Shown here: positions 1-5,985 of the stretch, piece by piece
How the letters are laid out: each line of letters starts with the position of its first letter
How positions within the stretch are numbered: position 1 is the first letter of the stretch
NCBI GenBank assembly: GCA_003153335.1
Contig: PLYG01000082.1
Coordinates: 1-5,990, forward strand
Length of the DNA stretch: 5,990 nt
Source: Betaproteobacteria bacterium
GTDB lineage: Bacteria; Pseudomonadota; Gammaproteobacteria; Burkholderiales; Casimicrobiaceae
Direction: 5' to 3'
Position numbers and translations under genes: made by a program
Notes under the pieces: generated by a model
What the model was told of the DNA's origin: nothing
Seen by the model: only the letters and a program-made list of their open reading frames with translations
Database searches by the model: none

Positions 1-1295
1 AACGTGTAGAGCAGCCGGTGGTAGTCGTAGGGGAAGCCGTCGATCTTGTGGACGGCGATATCCAGCTTGTAGGTGCCTTCGACCAGCTCGAGGCTGTCGA
101 TGGCGAAGGTCGCTTCGGCGTCGCCGGCGAGGCGCTGCGGCGTCATCTCCTCGAGATAGGTGTTGGTGCCGTAGCAGCAGACGCCGTCGGCGTTGAACAG
201 GCCCATGCCGAAGACGAAGTCCTCGGTCGGCTGCGCCGCGTGGACCTTCACGCGAATCGACATCGCATCGCCCGAGTGAAAGACGAATGACGGCTGACCG
301 GCGGCGTCGAGGAAGGCGACGTCGGTGATTTCGACCTCGCGCGAGCCCCAGCGTCCTTCGGTCGCCTGAAACATGTTGGAGGTCGGATCGGCCGGATGCT
401 CGGTGGGCTGATCCTGCCCATCCTGTCCATCCTGCGCGACCTGCCCCTGCGGCCGCGATGCGCTCTCCACCGCCCGCGCCGTCGTCGCCGCGAGCAGCGC
501 CTCTTCGCCTTCTTCGACCTTCGTCAGATAGGCGCCGACGACGCGCTTGGGATCGCCTTCGGCTTCCTTCTGCCCGTTGTCGAGCCAGACCGCGGCGTCG
601 CAGAAGCGCTCGACCAGGTTCAGCGAGTGCGTGACGAGGAGAATCGTCTTGTTGCTGCGCTTGAATTCCGCGAACTTGTCGAGGCACTTGTGCGTGAAGC
701 CCTCGTCGCCGACGGCAAGCACTTCGTCCACGATCAGGACGTCTGGTTCCATGCTCGCCCCGACCGCGAACGCCAGACGCACGTACATACCCGATGAATA
801 CCGTTTGACCGGCGTGTCGAGGAAACGCTCGACCTCCGCGAAGGCCACGATGTCGTCAAATTTTCGTGTGATCTCCGCACGCTTCATCCCGAGGATCGCG
901 CCGTTCAGGAAGATATTCTCCCTTCCCGTCAATTCGGGATGAAAGCCCGTACCTACTTCAAGCAGGCTGGCCACGCGTCCGGAAATCGAGAAGCTCCCCG
1001 CGCTCGGTTCCGTTACGCGGCTCAGGAGCTTGAGCAGGGTCGACTTTCCTGCACCATTGCGTCCGATGATCGCGACGCGCTCGCCCTGGCGAATGTTCAG
1101 ATCGATCCCTTCCAGCGCCCAGAACTCCTCCAGGTTCACATTCTCCCGATTGGGTGACAGCGGATGGCGGGCACGCTCGAGCAGGGCGCGTACCCGATGC
1201 GCTACCACGTCGCGCAGAGATTGGTATCGCTCACGCCTCAAGTGACCGATCAAGTATCTCTTGGACAGCCCCCGCATCTCGATTGCGTCGTCCAT
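1..1295 (-). CDS. wzt: Wzt-type polysaccharide ABC exporter, ATP-binding subunit (C-terminus cut by window edge)
   Basis: This is the nucleotide-binding subunit of an ABC-2 polysaccharide exporter, which acts on the cytoplasmic face and powers export of a finished lipid-linked glycan through Wzm. Reading from ATG at 1295, 431 codons are open to the window edge with no stop, so the gene is partial. Visible motifs are Walker A GRNGAGKST (residues 78-86), the signature segment YSSGM (166-170), Walker B DVLIVDE (185-191) and the H-loop His in VTHS (about 223). The roughly 60-residue N-terminal part before Walker A, with KRY near residue 12, is usual for the Wzt/TagH group. A Gln/Asp/Gly-rich linker (about 281-300) leads to a beta-rich domain from about 314 that resembles the Wzt C-terminal glycan-binding domain. 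The start lies 3 nt after the wzm stop, and no strong Shine-Dalgarno is visible, which suggests translational coupling. A teichoic-acid-type TagH is less likely given the neighbours and this C-terminal domain. Confidence 0.93.
   Translation of the reverse strand, partial: MDDAIEMRGLSKRYLIGHLRRERYQSLRDVVAHRVRALLERARHPLSPNRENVNLEEFWALEGIDLNIRQGERVAIIGRNGAGKSTLLKLLSRVTEPSAGSFSISGRVASLLEVGTGFHPELTGRENIFLNGAILGMKRAEITRKFDDIVAFAEVERFLDTPVKRYSSGMYVRLAFAVGASMEPDVLIVDEVLAVGDEGFTHKCLDKFAEFKRSNKTILLVTHSLNLVERFCDAAVWLDNGQKEAEGDPKRVVGAYLTKVEEGEEALLAATTARAVESASRPQGQVAQDGQDGQDQPTEHPADPTSNMFQATEGRWGSREVEITDVAFLDAAGQPSFVFHSGDAMSIRVKVHAAQPTEDFVFGMGLFNADGVCCYGTNTYLEEMTPQRLAGDAEATFAIDSLELVEGTYKLDIAVHKIDGFPYDYHRLLYT
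411..437. repeat. 9-bp tandem repeat (three units) inside wzt
   Basis: Three consecutive 9-bp units start with ATCCTG (plus strand, at 411, 420 and 429). On the wzt strand they encode a Gln-Asp-Gly-rich run at about residues 288-296, between the ATPase domain and the C-terminal domain. A short in-frame repeat of this kind can change linker length by slippage without breaking the reading frame. Confidence 0.6.
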
Positions 1296-1298
1296 TCG

Positions 1299-2114
1299 TT
1301 AGATAACGTCCGCAAATGCTGTCTCGGCCTTCCGGAAGTACCAAACACCCGAAATCAGCACGACAGCGACTACGGTCATTGAAATCAGCAGACCCGGAAC
1401 GTAGAGTGGATACCCATTGTCCAGGACGGCCCATCGGAACCCGTCAATTGCGCCGACCATCGGATTCAGGGAATAGAGGAGTCGCCAGTTGCCGGGAACC
1501 AGATCGCTCGCGAAACCGACCGGGGAGATGTAGAACCCGATCTGCACGATGAACGGGATCACGTAGCGGAAATCCCGATACTTCACGTTGAGGGCCGCGA
1601 GCCATAAGCCGGCACCGATGGATGCCAATACCGCAAGTACGAAGAACAACGGCAGCGCAAGCATGCGAATGCTCGGCAGATACGCGTACCAGAACATCAG
1701 CAACACGAGCAGCACCAGGGAGACGAGCAGGTCGACGACGCTGCTGAGCACGGCGCTCACCGGGATGACAATCCTCGGAAAGTAGACCTTCGAAACAATG
1801 CTGGCGTCGCTGATCAGGCTATTCGCGGATTCGGAGAATGCGGTTGCGAAGAACTGCCAGGGGAGCATGCCTGCCAGCACCAGCAACGCGTAGGGCGCGT
1901 CCCCGGAGGAGAGCCCCCCGAGTTGTCCAAAGACCAGAGTGAATACGATAGTGGTCAGCAGCGGGCGAATGACCGCCCAAGCTAGTCCGATCGCCGTTTG
2001 CTTATAGCGCACGACGACGTCCCGCCATGCAAGGAAATAGAACAGCTCGCGATAGCGCCAAAGATCCTGCCAGTAACGACGTCCGTTCTTCCCTGCCTCG
2101 ACAGTGATCCTCAT
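1299..2114 (-). CDS. wzm: Wzm-type polysaccharide ABC exporter, membrane subunit
   Basis: This is the ABC-2 permease that forms the inner-membrane channel for an O-antigen-like polysaccharide, working with the adjacent Wzt. From ATG at 2114 it gives 271 residues, about the normal Wzm length. The N-terminus has the amphipathic family pattern (YRELFYFLAWRDVVVRYKQT, residues 21-40), followed by about six hydrophobic segments near 42-64, 73-93, 117-143, 150-174, 184-202 and 239-260. Family-like stretches include SKVYFPR (108-114) and YSLNPMVG (214-221). The frame also runs upstream to a GTG at 2192, which would add 26 residues. That extension has no hydrophobic or family-like content and no clear ribosome site, so the ATG is preferred, although its own Shine-Dalgarno is weak too. 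The TAA stop is 3 nt before the wzt ATG. The promoter candidate at 2310-2338 would drive the pair through a leader of about 190 nt. Confidence 0.93.
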   Translation of the reverse strand: MRITVEAGKNGRRYWQDLWRYRELFYFLAWRDVVVRYKQTAIGLAWAVIRPLLTTIVFTLVFGQLGGLSSGDAPYALLVLAGMLPWQFFATAFSESANSLISDASIVSKVYFPRIVIPVSAVLSSVVDLLVSLVLLVLLMFWYAYLPSIRMLALPLFFVLAVLASIGAGLWLAALNVKYRDFRYVIPFIVQIGFYISPVGFASDLVPGNWRLLYSLNPMVGAIDGFRWAVLDNGYPLYVPGLLISMTVVAVVLISGVWYFRKAETAFADVI

Positions 2115-2309
2115 GAACCAGCAAACCGACTCATTGGTGCCGGCCGAAGATCGGCGCAAGGGTCCGCAGCCATGGTTGACCGGGTCGCGCACCGTAGCTG
2201 GTAATCACAAACCATGCCTGTAGGCGTAGACCAAAAGATAAGGAATTCAATGGCACCTTCTGGAAGCATCGTTGGCCTGAAGGATGGGAAATTCAATTGC
2301 ACTCTTATA

Positions 2310-2338
2310 AGTATCCTTGGCCTGACAGGCGCTGTCAA
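2310..2338 (-). promoter_or_regulatory. Candidate sigma70 promoter for wzm-wzt
   Basis: Read on the minus strand, a perfect -35 hexamer TTGACA (2338-2333) is followed by exactly 17 bp and then GATACT (2315-2310), a 4-of-6 match to TATAAT. Transcription would start near 2303 and run toward wzm, leaving a leader of about 190 nt before the ATG at 2114. The spacing and the perfect -35 are seen directly; promoter activity is inferred. Confidence 0.5.
2323..2337. promoter_or_regulatory. Second palindrome, inside the promoter spacer
   Basis: TGACAG-GCG-CTGTCA is a perfect inverted repeat with 6-bp arms and a 3-bp centre. It starts within the -35 hexamer and extends into the spacer of the wzm-wzt promoter candidate, partly overlapping the GTCAATTC palindrome. 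It could be an operator site, or a short hairpin in a transcript from further upstream. Confidence 0.35.
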
Positions 2339-2364
2339 TTCGGAATTGACTTCGGAATTGACTT
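2334..2364. promoter_or_regulatory. Palindrome plus tandem half-site overlapping the -35: possible operator
   Basis: Positions 2334-2350 form a perfect palindrome with 8-bp arms and a 1-bp centre, GTCAATTCGGAATTGAC. The right part is then repeated: CGGAATTGACTT occurs at 2341-2352 and again at 2353-2364. A further GAATTG follows at 2368, so GAATTG recurs at 2343, 2355 and 2368, about one helical turn (12-13 bp) apart. The left arm covers most of the -35 TTGACA of the wzm-wzt promoter candidate. Regularly spaced half-sites over a -35 are what a cooperative DNA-binding regulator would use, but no regulator gene is in the window. Confidence 0.45.
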
Positions 2365-2764
2365 GTCGAATTGCTGCCGAAGGAGACTGAAAAGGCCGCC
2401 AGTACCATCGGGAATTGCGACGCGAGCGCAGCAAGAACGAGCAGGACGTGCACCCGATAGTCCTCGCGCCCGCGAATCTGGGCGGGCGGATAGTCCTCGT
2501 AGCGCCCCGGCCATCCCGAATGTGTCTGGGCGGCCATCGCCAAGCCTGTGGCGACGACCACCGCAGAAGCGCAATGCCAATCTCTGCGTCCGCCAATCGA
2601 CTCCGCGCCAACAGAGTATGTGCTCAACGTCCCGACGCGGCTGCAAGCAGCGCCGGTGCCGGAAACTGTGGCGACCGTGCTCGAACTCAAGGAGGCGCCT
2701 CGCGCCGATACCGGCCGCTTCGATACGCTAAGCGCGAGCGCGGACAGCACCGAGGAGGACCGCC

Positions 2765-2818
2765 ATGCGTGTGGTTTTAGAAGTGTACGCAGCCACCCTC
2801 ACAAACTACGCCGTTTAG
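2765..2818 (+). CDS. 17-codon ORF with a strong Shine-Dalgarno; possible truncated gene start
   Basis: AGGAGG at 2753-2758 stands 6 nt before ATG 2765, the best ribosome site on the plus strand of this spacer. The frame encodes only MRVVLEVYAATLTNYAV before TAG at 2816-2818. It may be the beginning of a gene whose remainder was lost when the present glycosyltransferase was joined here, a small leader peptide, or chance. No function is suggested. Confidence 0.2.
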   Translation: MRVVLEVYAATLTNYAV

Positions 2819-2851
2819 CCACCCGTGTTGCCAGTAGATCCGAACGGGTGG
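2819..2851 (-). terminator. Stem-loop just downstream of the 2874-3809 glycosyltransferase
   Basis: CCACCCGT (2819-2826) pairs perfectly with ACGGGTGG (2844-2851) around a 17-nt loop. The stem begins 22 nt after the glycosyltransferase stop on the minus strand. There is no following U-run, so an intrinsic terminator is doubtful; it could be an RNA 3'-end stabiliser. Confidence 0.3.
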
Positions 2852-2873
2852 TGCCATCTCTCCCGGCCATGCC

Positions 2874-3809
2874 TCAACGCACCAACCACCGTCTGGGTTT
2901 GCCGGCTATCACGCGATACGTGTCCGCCACAATATGCCCCATCGTAGCCGGCAGCAGACTGGCGGCTACCTTGCCTGCCAGCGCGACCTGATCCGCCACG
3001 TGGTGCCAGAACGGGGGCACTAGTCCTAGCTCACGGTCGATCTCCTCAATTTCGCGGTAGAGTTCGATGACGTTGCCGAACTGCATCGACACGCCGCCTA
3101 CAGGTGTGCGGTCCACGATGATCGGCACGAAAAGCGGCGCCTTGCGGATCACATGTTGCAACAGCAGATGCGCATCGCCAGCGAGGCGAAAGCGCGTGTC
3201 GAAGGGTTGCTCTCCGAACAGCACCGAGCGATGGTGGAACACGCCGGAGTGCGGAGGCAGCGCCGGCCGCCCGATTTCCCAGCGCCTGCGCATGCCTTCC
3301 CACGGCTCGCCGACTTCCTCCAGTACTTGCCGCCCTTGCTCGCTGATGTTCTGCACGCGGCCGTAGACCACGTCGAATCGCGGGTGGGCCCCGGACAGAT
3401 GTGGCGCCATCCGTTCCAGAACGTTGTTCGCAGCAAGTTCGTCGCCAGCCCCGAGAAAGAGGATCCACTCGCCCCGGGCGTGCCGACACGCCTTGTTCCA
3501 AGCATCGTAGATCCCCTCATCGGGCTCGCTGATCCAGGAGGCGAGCTCCTCGCTTGCGCGCAGCAGGTCGACGGTACCGTCCGTCGAGCCGCCATCGACG
3601 ACAAGCCATTCGAACCTCGGGCCGATCTGTTCTCGGAACGAACGAATCGTGTGCGGCAACGCCGCGGCGGCATTCATAGTGGCAGTGACGATGGTCACCA
3701 GCGGCGCGGCGCCATCTCCGCCGTACGCACCCCGCCATCTTCCGGTCTCCCCGTCAGCCGCTTGGGAATTCGGGCTAAGTAGCGCGGCGGCGTGATCAAT
3801 CGGTGACAT
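2874..3809 (-). CDS. Family-2 glycosyltransferase, WcaE-like
   Basis: This is a GT-A fold glycosyltransferase expected to move a sugar from a nucleotide-sugar to a lipid-linked glycan on the cytoplasmic side of the inner membrane. From ATG 3809 it is 311 residues. The GT2 core starts at PLVTIVTATMN (36-46), followed by VVDGGSTDGT (70-79), DEGIYDAWNKA (98-108), and GEWILFLGAGDEL (113-125), where the metal-site region reads GAGD as in WcaE-like enzymes. PHSGVFHHR (186-194) and AGDAHLLL (210-217) occupy the usual acceptor and late-core positions. The frame is open further, to a GTG at 3830 that adds 7 residues, and neither start has an ideal ribosome site. A short, well-initiated ORF (3796-3858) overlaps the start, so initiation may be coupled to it. 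The first 35 residues are not family-like. The sugar and linkage cannot be read from sequence. No membrane segment is obvious. Confidence 0.9.
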   Translation of the reverse strand: MSPIDHAAALLSPNSQAADGETGRWRGAYGGDGAAPLVTIVTATMNAAAALPHTIRSFREQIGPRFEWLVVDGGSTDGTVDLLRASEELASWISEPDEGIYDAWNKACRHARGEWILFLGAGDELAANNVLERMAPHLSGAHPRFDVVYGRVQNISEQGRQVLEEVGEPWEGMRRRWEIGRPALPPHSGVFHHRSVLFGEQPFDTRFRLAGDAHLLLQHVIRKAPLFVPIIVDRTPVGGVSMQFGNVIELYREIEEIDRELGLVPPFWHHVADQVALAGKVAASLLPATMGHIVADTYRVIAGKPRRWLVR

Positions 3810-3858
3810 TTTCCTGGTCGCCGGAGACACGCCTCTGCTTGCTCATTTCAATGACCAT
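3796..3858 (-). CDS. 20-codon leader ORF overlapping the glycosyltransferase start
   Basis: AGGAG (3870-3866 on the minus strand) lies 7 nt before ATG at 3858. The frame encodes 20 residues, starting MVIEMSKQRR, and stops at TGA 3798-3796, which is 14 nt inside the glycosyltransferase reading frame. It is the only good ribosome site near that gene. It could couple translation of the glycosyltransferase by reinitiation at ATG 3809. Alternatively, a one-base change near the AAAA run at about 3810 may have separated the original start from the main frame. Confidence 0.4.
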   Translation of the reverse strand: MVIEMSKQRRVSGDQENVTD

Positions 3859-3913
3859 ATGTCTACTCCTCGCTGAGGCATGACATTAACGCAGAGCCAA
3901 CAAGAGCACCACA

Positions 3914-4723
3914 CTAGATCCGCGAAATACCGAACATACGTTTGCAACTCAAAACAATCGCCTGTGGAATAACAAATAGTAGCAGTGTCATGGCAATTCC
4001 GACAAAACTGTTAACCTCTAGAGCATCAAAGTGTCGGAGTTGAACGCGCAGTTTCGACTTCAACTGCACACGTCTTCGCGTCAGCGAAATTCCCATTTTT
4101 CCCAGTGTCGTAGTGGTTAGTGGCTCAGGTATGCATTGCGCTTTGGACGCCGCAAGAAAACGAAAAAATAACTCATAATCCTCCGCTGCCGGGTAGTCTT
4201 TGGAATAGTTTCCGATCTCTCGGAGAAGGCTTGCGCGCAACATGACTGCCGGATGAATCAGGCATGACCCGATATGCATCTTTCGACGAACCTCGCGGTC
4301 TGAGAGCGGGGCGATGAAACGGAACAAGAACTGGCCCGCTTCATCCTCGAAATTGACATCGGACGCCACAATTCCAACGGCTGGATCAGCATCCATGATC
4401 GCAATCTGTTTCGCCAGTCTTTCCTTGTGCAAAGTATCTCCGGCGTCCAGCCTGGCAATATATTTGACCCCCTCCTTTAGAGCGACTTCGAGCCCCGCAT
4501 TAAGCGCAGCCTCTATGCCTTGATTGACCGAGAGCCGTACTTGCGTAATGCCCAACGGTGCCCAATCGCCCGGCCGAATCTCCAGGGCGGGATTGCTACC
4601 GTCATCGACCAGGACGACGGTGCCCTTGACGGGCCACTGTGCGGCGCGCAAAGCCTCGAGGCTCCTCACCACGCCCGCTTGATCTTGGTAGACCGGAATC
4701 AGGACTGCCAATTCAAGACTCAC
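3914..4723 (-). CDS. Family-2 glycosyltransferase with C-terminal hydrophobic segment
   Basis: This is a GT-A glycosyltransferase of 269 residues, predicted to act on the cytoplasmic face in glycan repeat or adaptor assembly. Motifs are LAVLIPVYQ (5-13), LVDDGS (38-43), NQGIEAALNAGL (67-78), YIARLDAGD (88-96), where the common DXD reads D-A-G-D, GSCLIHPAVMLR (152-163) and EDYELFFR (181-188), which holds the likely catalytic acidic pair. Residues about 239-260 are strongly hydrophobic and may anchor the protein to the membrane. The start is GTG 4723: AAAGGA (4736-4731) is 7 nt upstream, whereas the nearby ATG at 4727 opens a frame of only four codons. The gene is visibly more AT-rich than wzm-wzt, suggesting a separate origin. 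It probably precedes the other glycosyltransferase in one transcript (104-nt gap, no terminator seen). Donor and acceptor are unknown. Confidence 0.9.
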   Translation of the reverse strand: MSLELAVLIPVYQDQAGVVRSLEALRAAQWPVKGTVVLVDDGSNPALEIRPGDWAPLGITQVRLSVNQGIEAALNAGLEVALKEGVKYIARLDAGDTLHKERLAKQIAIMDADPAVGIVASDVNFEDEAGQFLFRFIAPLSDREVRRKMHIGSCLIHPAVMLRASLLREIGNYSKDYPAAEDYELFFRFLAASKAQCIPEPLTTTTLGKMGISLTRRRVQLKSKLRVQLRHFDALEVNSFVGIAMTLLLFVIPQAIVLSCKRMFGISRI

Positions 4724-4796
4724 TCATGTATCCTTTCGCAGGCCCGACGATGGAAATGATGTCGGTCGGACATTAGACATTCGAGAACTGCATAAG
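4724..4796. promoter_or_regulatory. Divergent intergenic region between a glycosyltransferase gene and galE
   Basis: This 73-bp spacer separates divergently read genes, so both promoters should lie here or inside the neighbouring coding ends. No convincing -35/-10 pair is visible in either direction. It contains the minus-strand ribosome site AAAGGA (4731-4736), a small inverted repeat around GTCGGTCGGAC, and a short direct repeat GACATTAGACATT just ahead of galE. Confidence 0.4.
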
Positions 4797-5813
4797 ATGA
4801 ATATCCTGGTTACGGGTGGAGCCGGCTATATTGGCACGCACGTCTGCGTCGAGCTGCTTGATGGCGGTGATGATGTCATTGTAATTGACAATTTCTCCAA
4901 CAGTACCGAGACCGCTTTGAAGCGCGTCCAAACATTGTGCGGAAAAGGCATCCACGTTGTTCCCGGTGATCTTCGAGACCAGGCTTTGGTTCGGTCCGTT
5001 TTTCGAGAGCATCGCATTGATGCGGTGATTCACTTGGCCGGACTGAAGTCCGTCGGTGATTCCACCGGAGACCCTTTGGAGTACTACGACAACAATGTTG
5101 TCGGGACGATCACGCTCTGCCGCACCATGCAGGAAGCGGGAGTCAAGCACCTCATTTTCAGCTCCTCTGCAACCGTCTATGGCAATCCTCAGTTCTTGCC
5201 TCTGACCGAGGATCATCCGCTGGATCCGACCAACCCGTATGGCCAAACCAAGTTGATCGCCGAGAACATTCTGATCGATCTCTGTCACTCCGATCCCGCC
5301 TGGCGGATAATCATGTTACGTTACTTCAATCCCATAGGTGCGCACTCGTCCGGCCAAATCGGCGAGGATCCGCGGGGAACACCGAACAACCTCCTGCCAT
5401 ATATCGCTCAGGTTGCAACCGGGCAGCGCGAATATCTCACCATCTTCGGCGAGGACTACGCGACGCCTGATGGGACGGGCCTTCGTGACTATATTCATGT
5501 AGTCGACCTGGCCGAAAGCCATGTGGCCGCGCTCAGACACCTTGCCCGAACCGATGGCGTTCTCGCCATCAACGTTGGTACAGGTCGGGGATATACGGTT
5601 CGCGAGGTCATTGCGGAGTTTGAACGCGCTTCTGGTCGACGTATCCCAGTTACGGTTGCCGGCCGTCGCCCGGGTGATGTGGATAAATGCTTTGCGGACC
5701 CTGGATTGGCCCAACGCCTCTTGGGCTGGGCTGCGAAGCGGGGTCTGCGGACCATGTGCTCCGACGCGTGGCGCTGGCAGAACCAGAATCCGAACGGTTA
5801 CCAGAGCTCCTGA
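4797..5813 (+). CDS. galE: UDP-glucose 4-epimerase (UDP-hexose/HexNAc 4-epimerase)
   Basis: This NAD-dependent cytosolic epimerase of the extended short-chain dehydrogenase family interconverts UDP-Glc and UDP-Gal, supplying galactose-type donors to the neighbouring glycosyltransferases. It is 338 residues, the same length as the E. coli enzyme. It has the NAD-binding GGAGYIGTH (7-15), DNFSNS (31-36), AGLKSVGDS (81-89), SSSATVYG (122-129, catalytic Ser about 124), the YxxxK pair in NPYGQTK (Tyr148, Lys152), RYFNPIGAHSSGQIGEDP (175-192) and the C-terminal RWQNQNPNGY (326-335). The residue aligned to E. coli Tyr299 is Cys298, in GDVDKCFAD. In the human and other dual-specificity enzymes a small residue here admits N-acetylated sugars, so UDP-GlcNAc/UDP-GalNAc may also be used. 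The ribosome site is weak. The gene is divergent from the other cluster genes. Confidence 0.96.
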   Translation: MNILVTGGAGYIGTHVCVELLDGGDDVIVIDNFSNSTETALKRVQTLCGKGIHVVPGDLRDQALVRSVFREHRIDAVIHLAGLKSVGDSTGDPLEYYDNNVVGTITLCRTMQEAGVKHLIFSSSATVYGNPQFLPLTEDHPLDPTNPYGQTKLIAENILIDLCHSDPAWRIIMLRYFNPIGAHSSGQIGEDPRGTPNNLLPYIAQVATGQREYLTIFGEDYATPDGTGLRDYIHVVDLAESHVAALRHLARTDGVLAINVGTGRGYTVREVIAEFERASGRRIPVTVAGRRPGDVDKCFADPGLAQRLLGWAAKRGLRTMCSDAWRWQNQNPNGYQSS

Positions 5814-5862
5814 GTTGCGAGCTACAACCTACCAGGTGCGTACCACTCGTAATAAATAGTTT

Positions 5863-5985
5863 GTCGTTCCCGCGCAGAGCCTACTCCCGAATGCTTTAGT
5901 CGGGGCGGGAACCCAGTGGCGTTGGCTCGGAATCGGGTAGCGTTACAAACAAACGACACTGGGTTCCCGCCTTCGCGGGGACGAC
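5863..5985. repeat. Inverted pair of dispersed palindromic repeat units
   Basis: A perfect 15-bp inverted repeat, GGCGGGAACCCAGTG (5904-5918) and its complement (5957-5971), lies within a larger one: GTCGTTCCCGCG (5863-5874) against CGCGGGGACGAC (5974-5985), 11 of 12 matching. The right unit (5955-5985) is compact. The left unit (5863-5918) has its centre replaced by about 30 nt that carry their own small stem, CCCGA/TCGGG (5886-5890 and 5900-5904). The pattern matches the REP-like intergenic elements of Xanthomonadaceae and relatives, recalled from general knowledge rather than searched. The element may continue past the window edge. Confidence 0.75.
5963..5982 (+). terminator. GC-rich hairpin downstream of galE
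   Basis: GTTCCCGC (5963-5970), loop CTTC, GCGGGGAC (5975-5982) forms an 8-bp stem with one G-U pair. It belongs to the repeat unit and lies about 150 nt after the galE stop. No U-run follows, so it may act only as an RNA 3' stabiliser or a weak terminator. Confidence 0.3.

Larger units (their letters stand above)
2115..2873. other. Long spacer without a convincing gene, between wzm and a glycosyltransferase
   Basis: About 760 bp separate the minus-strand glycosyltransferase from wzm. Positions 2190-2400 are AT-rich, crowded with AATT-containing words, and carry the promoter and palindromes listed separately. Positions 2400-2820 are GC-rich and open in several frames, but no frame gives a recognisable protein. 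Two frames look least like noise. The first is a plus-strand frame from GTG 2548, with GC-rich third positions and a normal amino-acid mix around PVPETVATVLELKEAP. The second is a minus-strand frame, open from about 2798 to 2247, that contains a hydrophobic stretch YRVHVLLVLAALASQFPMVL. Neither has a credible ribosome site. Gene debris from an older rearrangement is possible, and so is simple non-coding sequence. Confidence 0.5.

Noticed and set aside
396..942. Plus-strand ORFs of about 130 codons across the start of the window
   Set aside because: They are antisense to wzt, Arg/Ser/Pro-rich in part, and the wzt frame carries all ATPase motifs.
2115..2192. GTG start at 2192 for wzm
   Set aside because: The extra 26 residues have no family-like sequence and no ribosome site, and the ATG at 2114 gives the usual Wzm length.
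2115..2303. JUMPstart/ops element (GGCGGTAG) for RfaH control in the wzm leader
   Set aside because: The core motif is not present on the minus strand of the leader. A CTACGCCTACAG stretch only superficially resembles it.
2240..2374. CRISPR-like array from repeated AATT-containing words
   Set aside because: The repeats are 6-12 bp, irregularly spaced, and lack unique spacers of constant length. They fit an operator region better.
3153..3782. 209-codon plus-strand ORF
   Set aside because: It is antisense to the glycosyltransferase that has the GT2 motifs, so its length is explained by GC-rich codon structure.
4773..5288. 171-codon minus-strand ORF opposite galE
   Set aside because: It lies wholly antisense to most of the first half of a motif-complete galE, has no recognisable domain, and fits a shadow frame.
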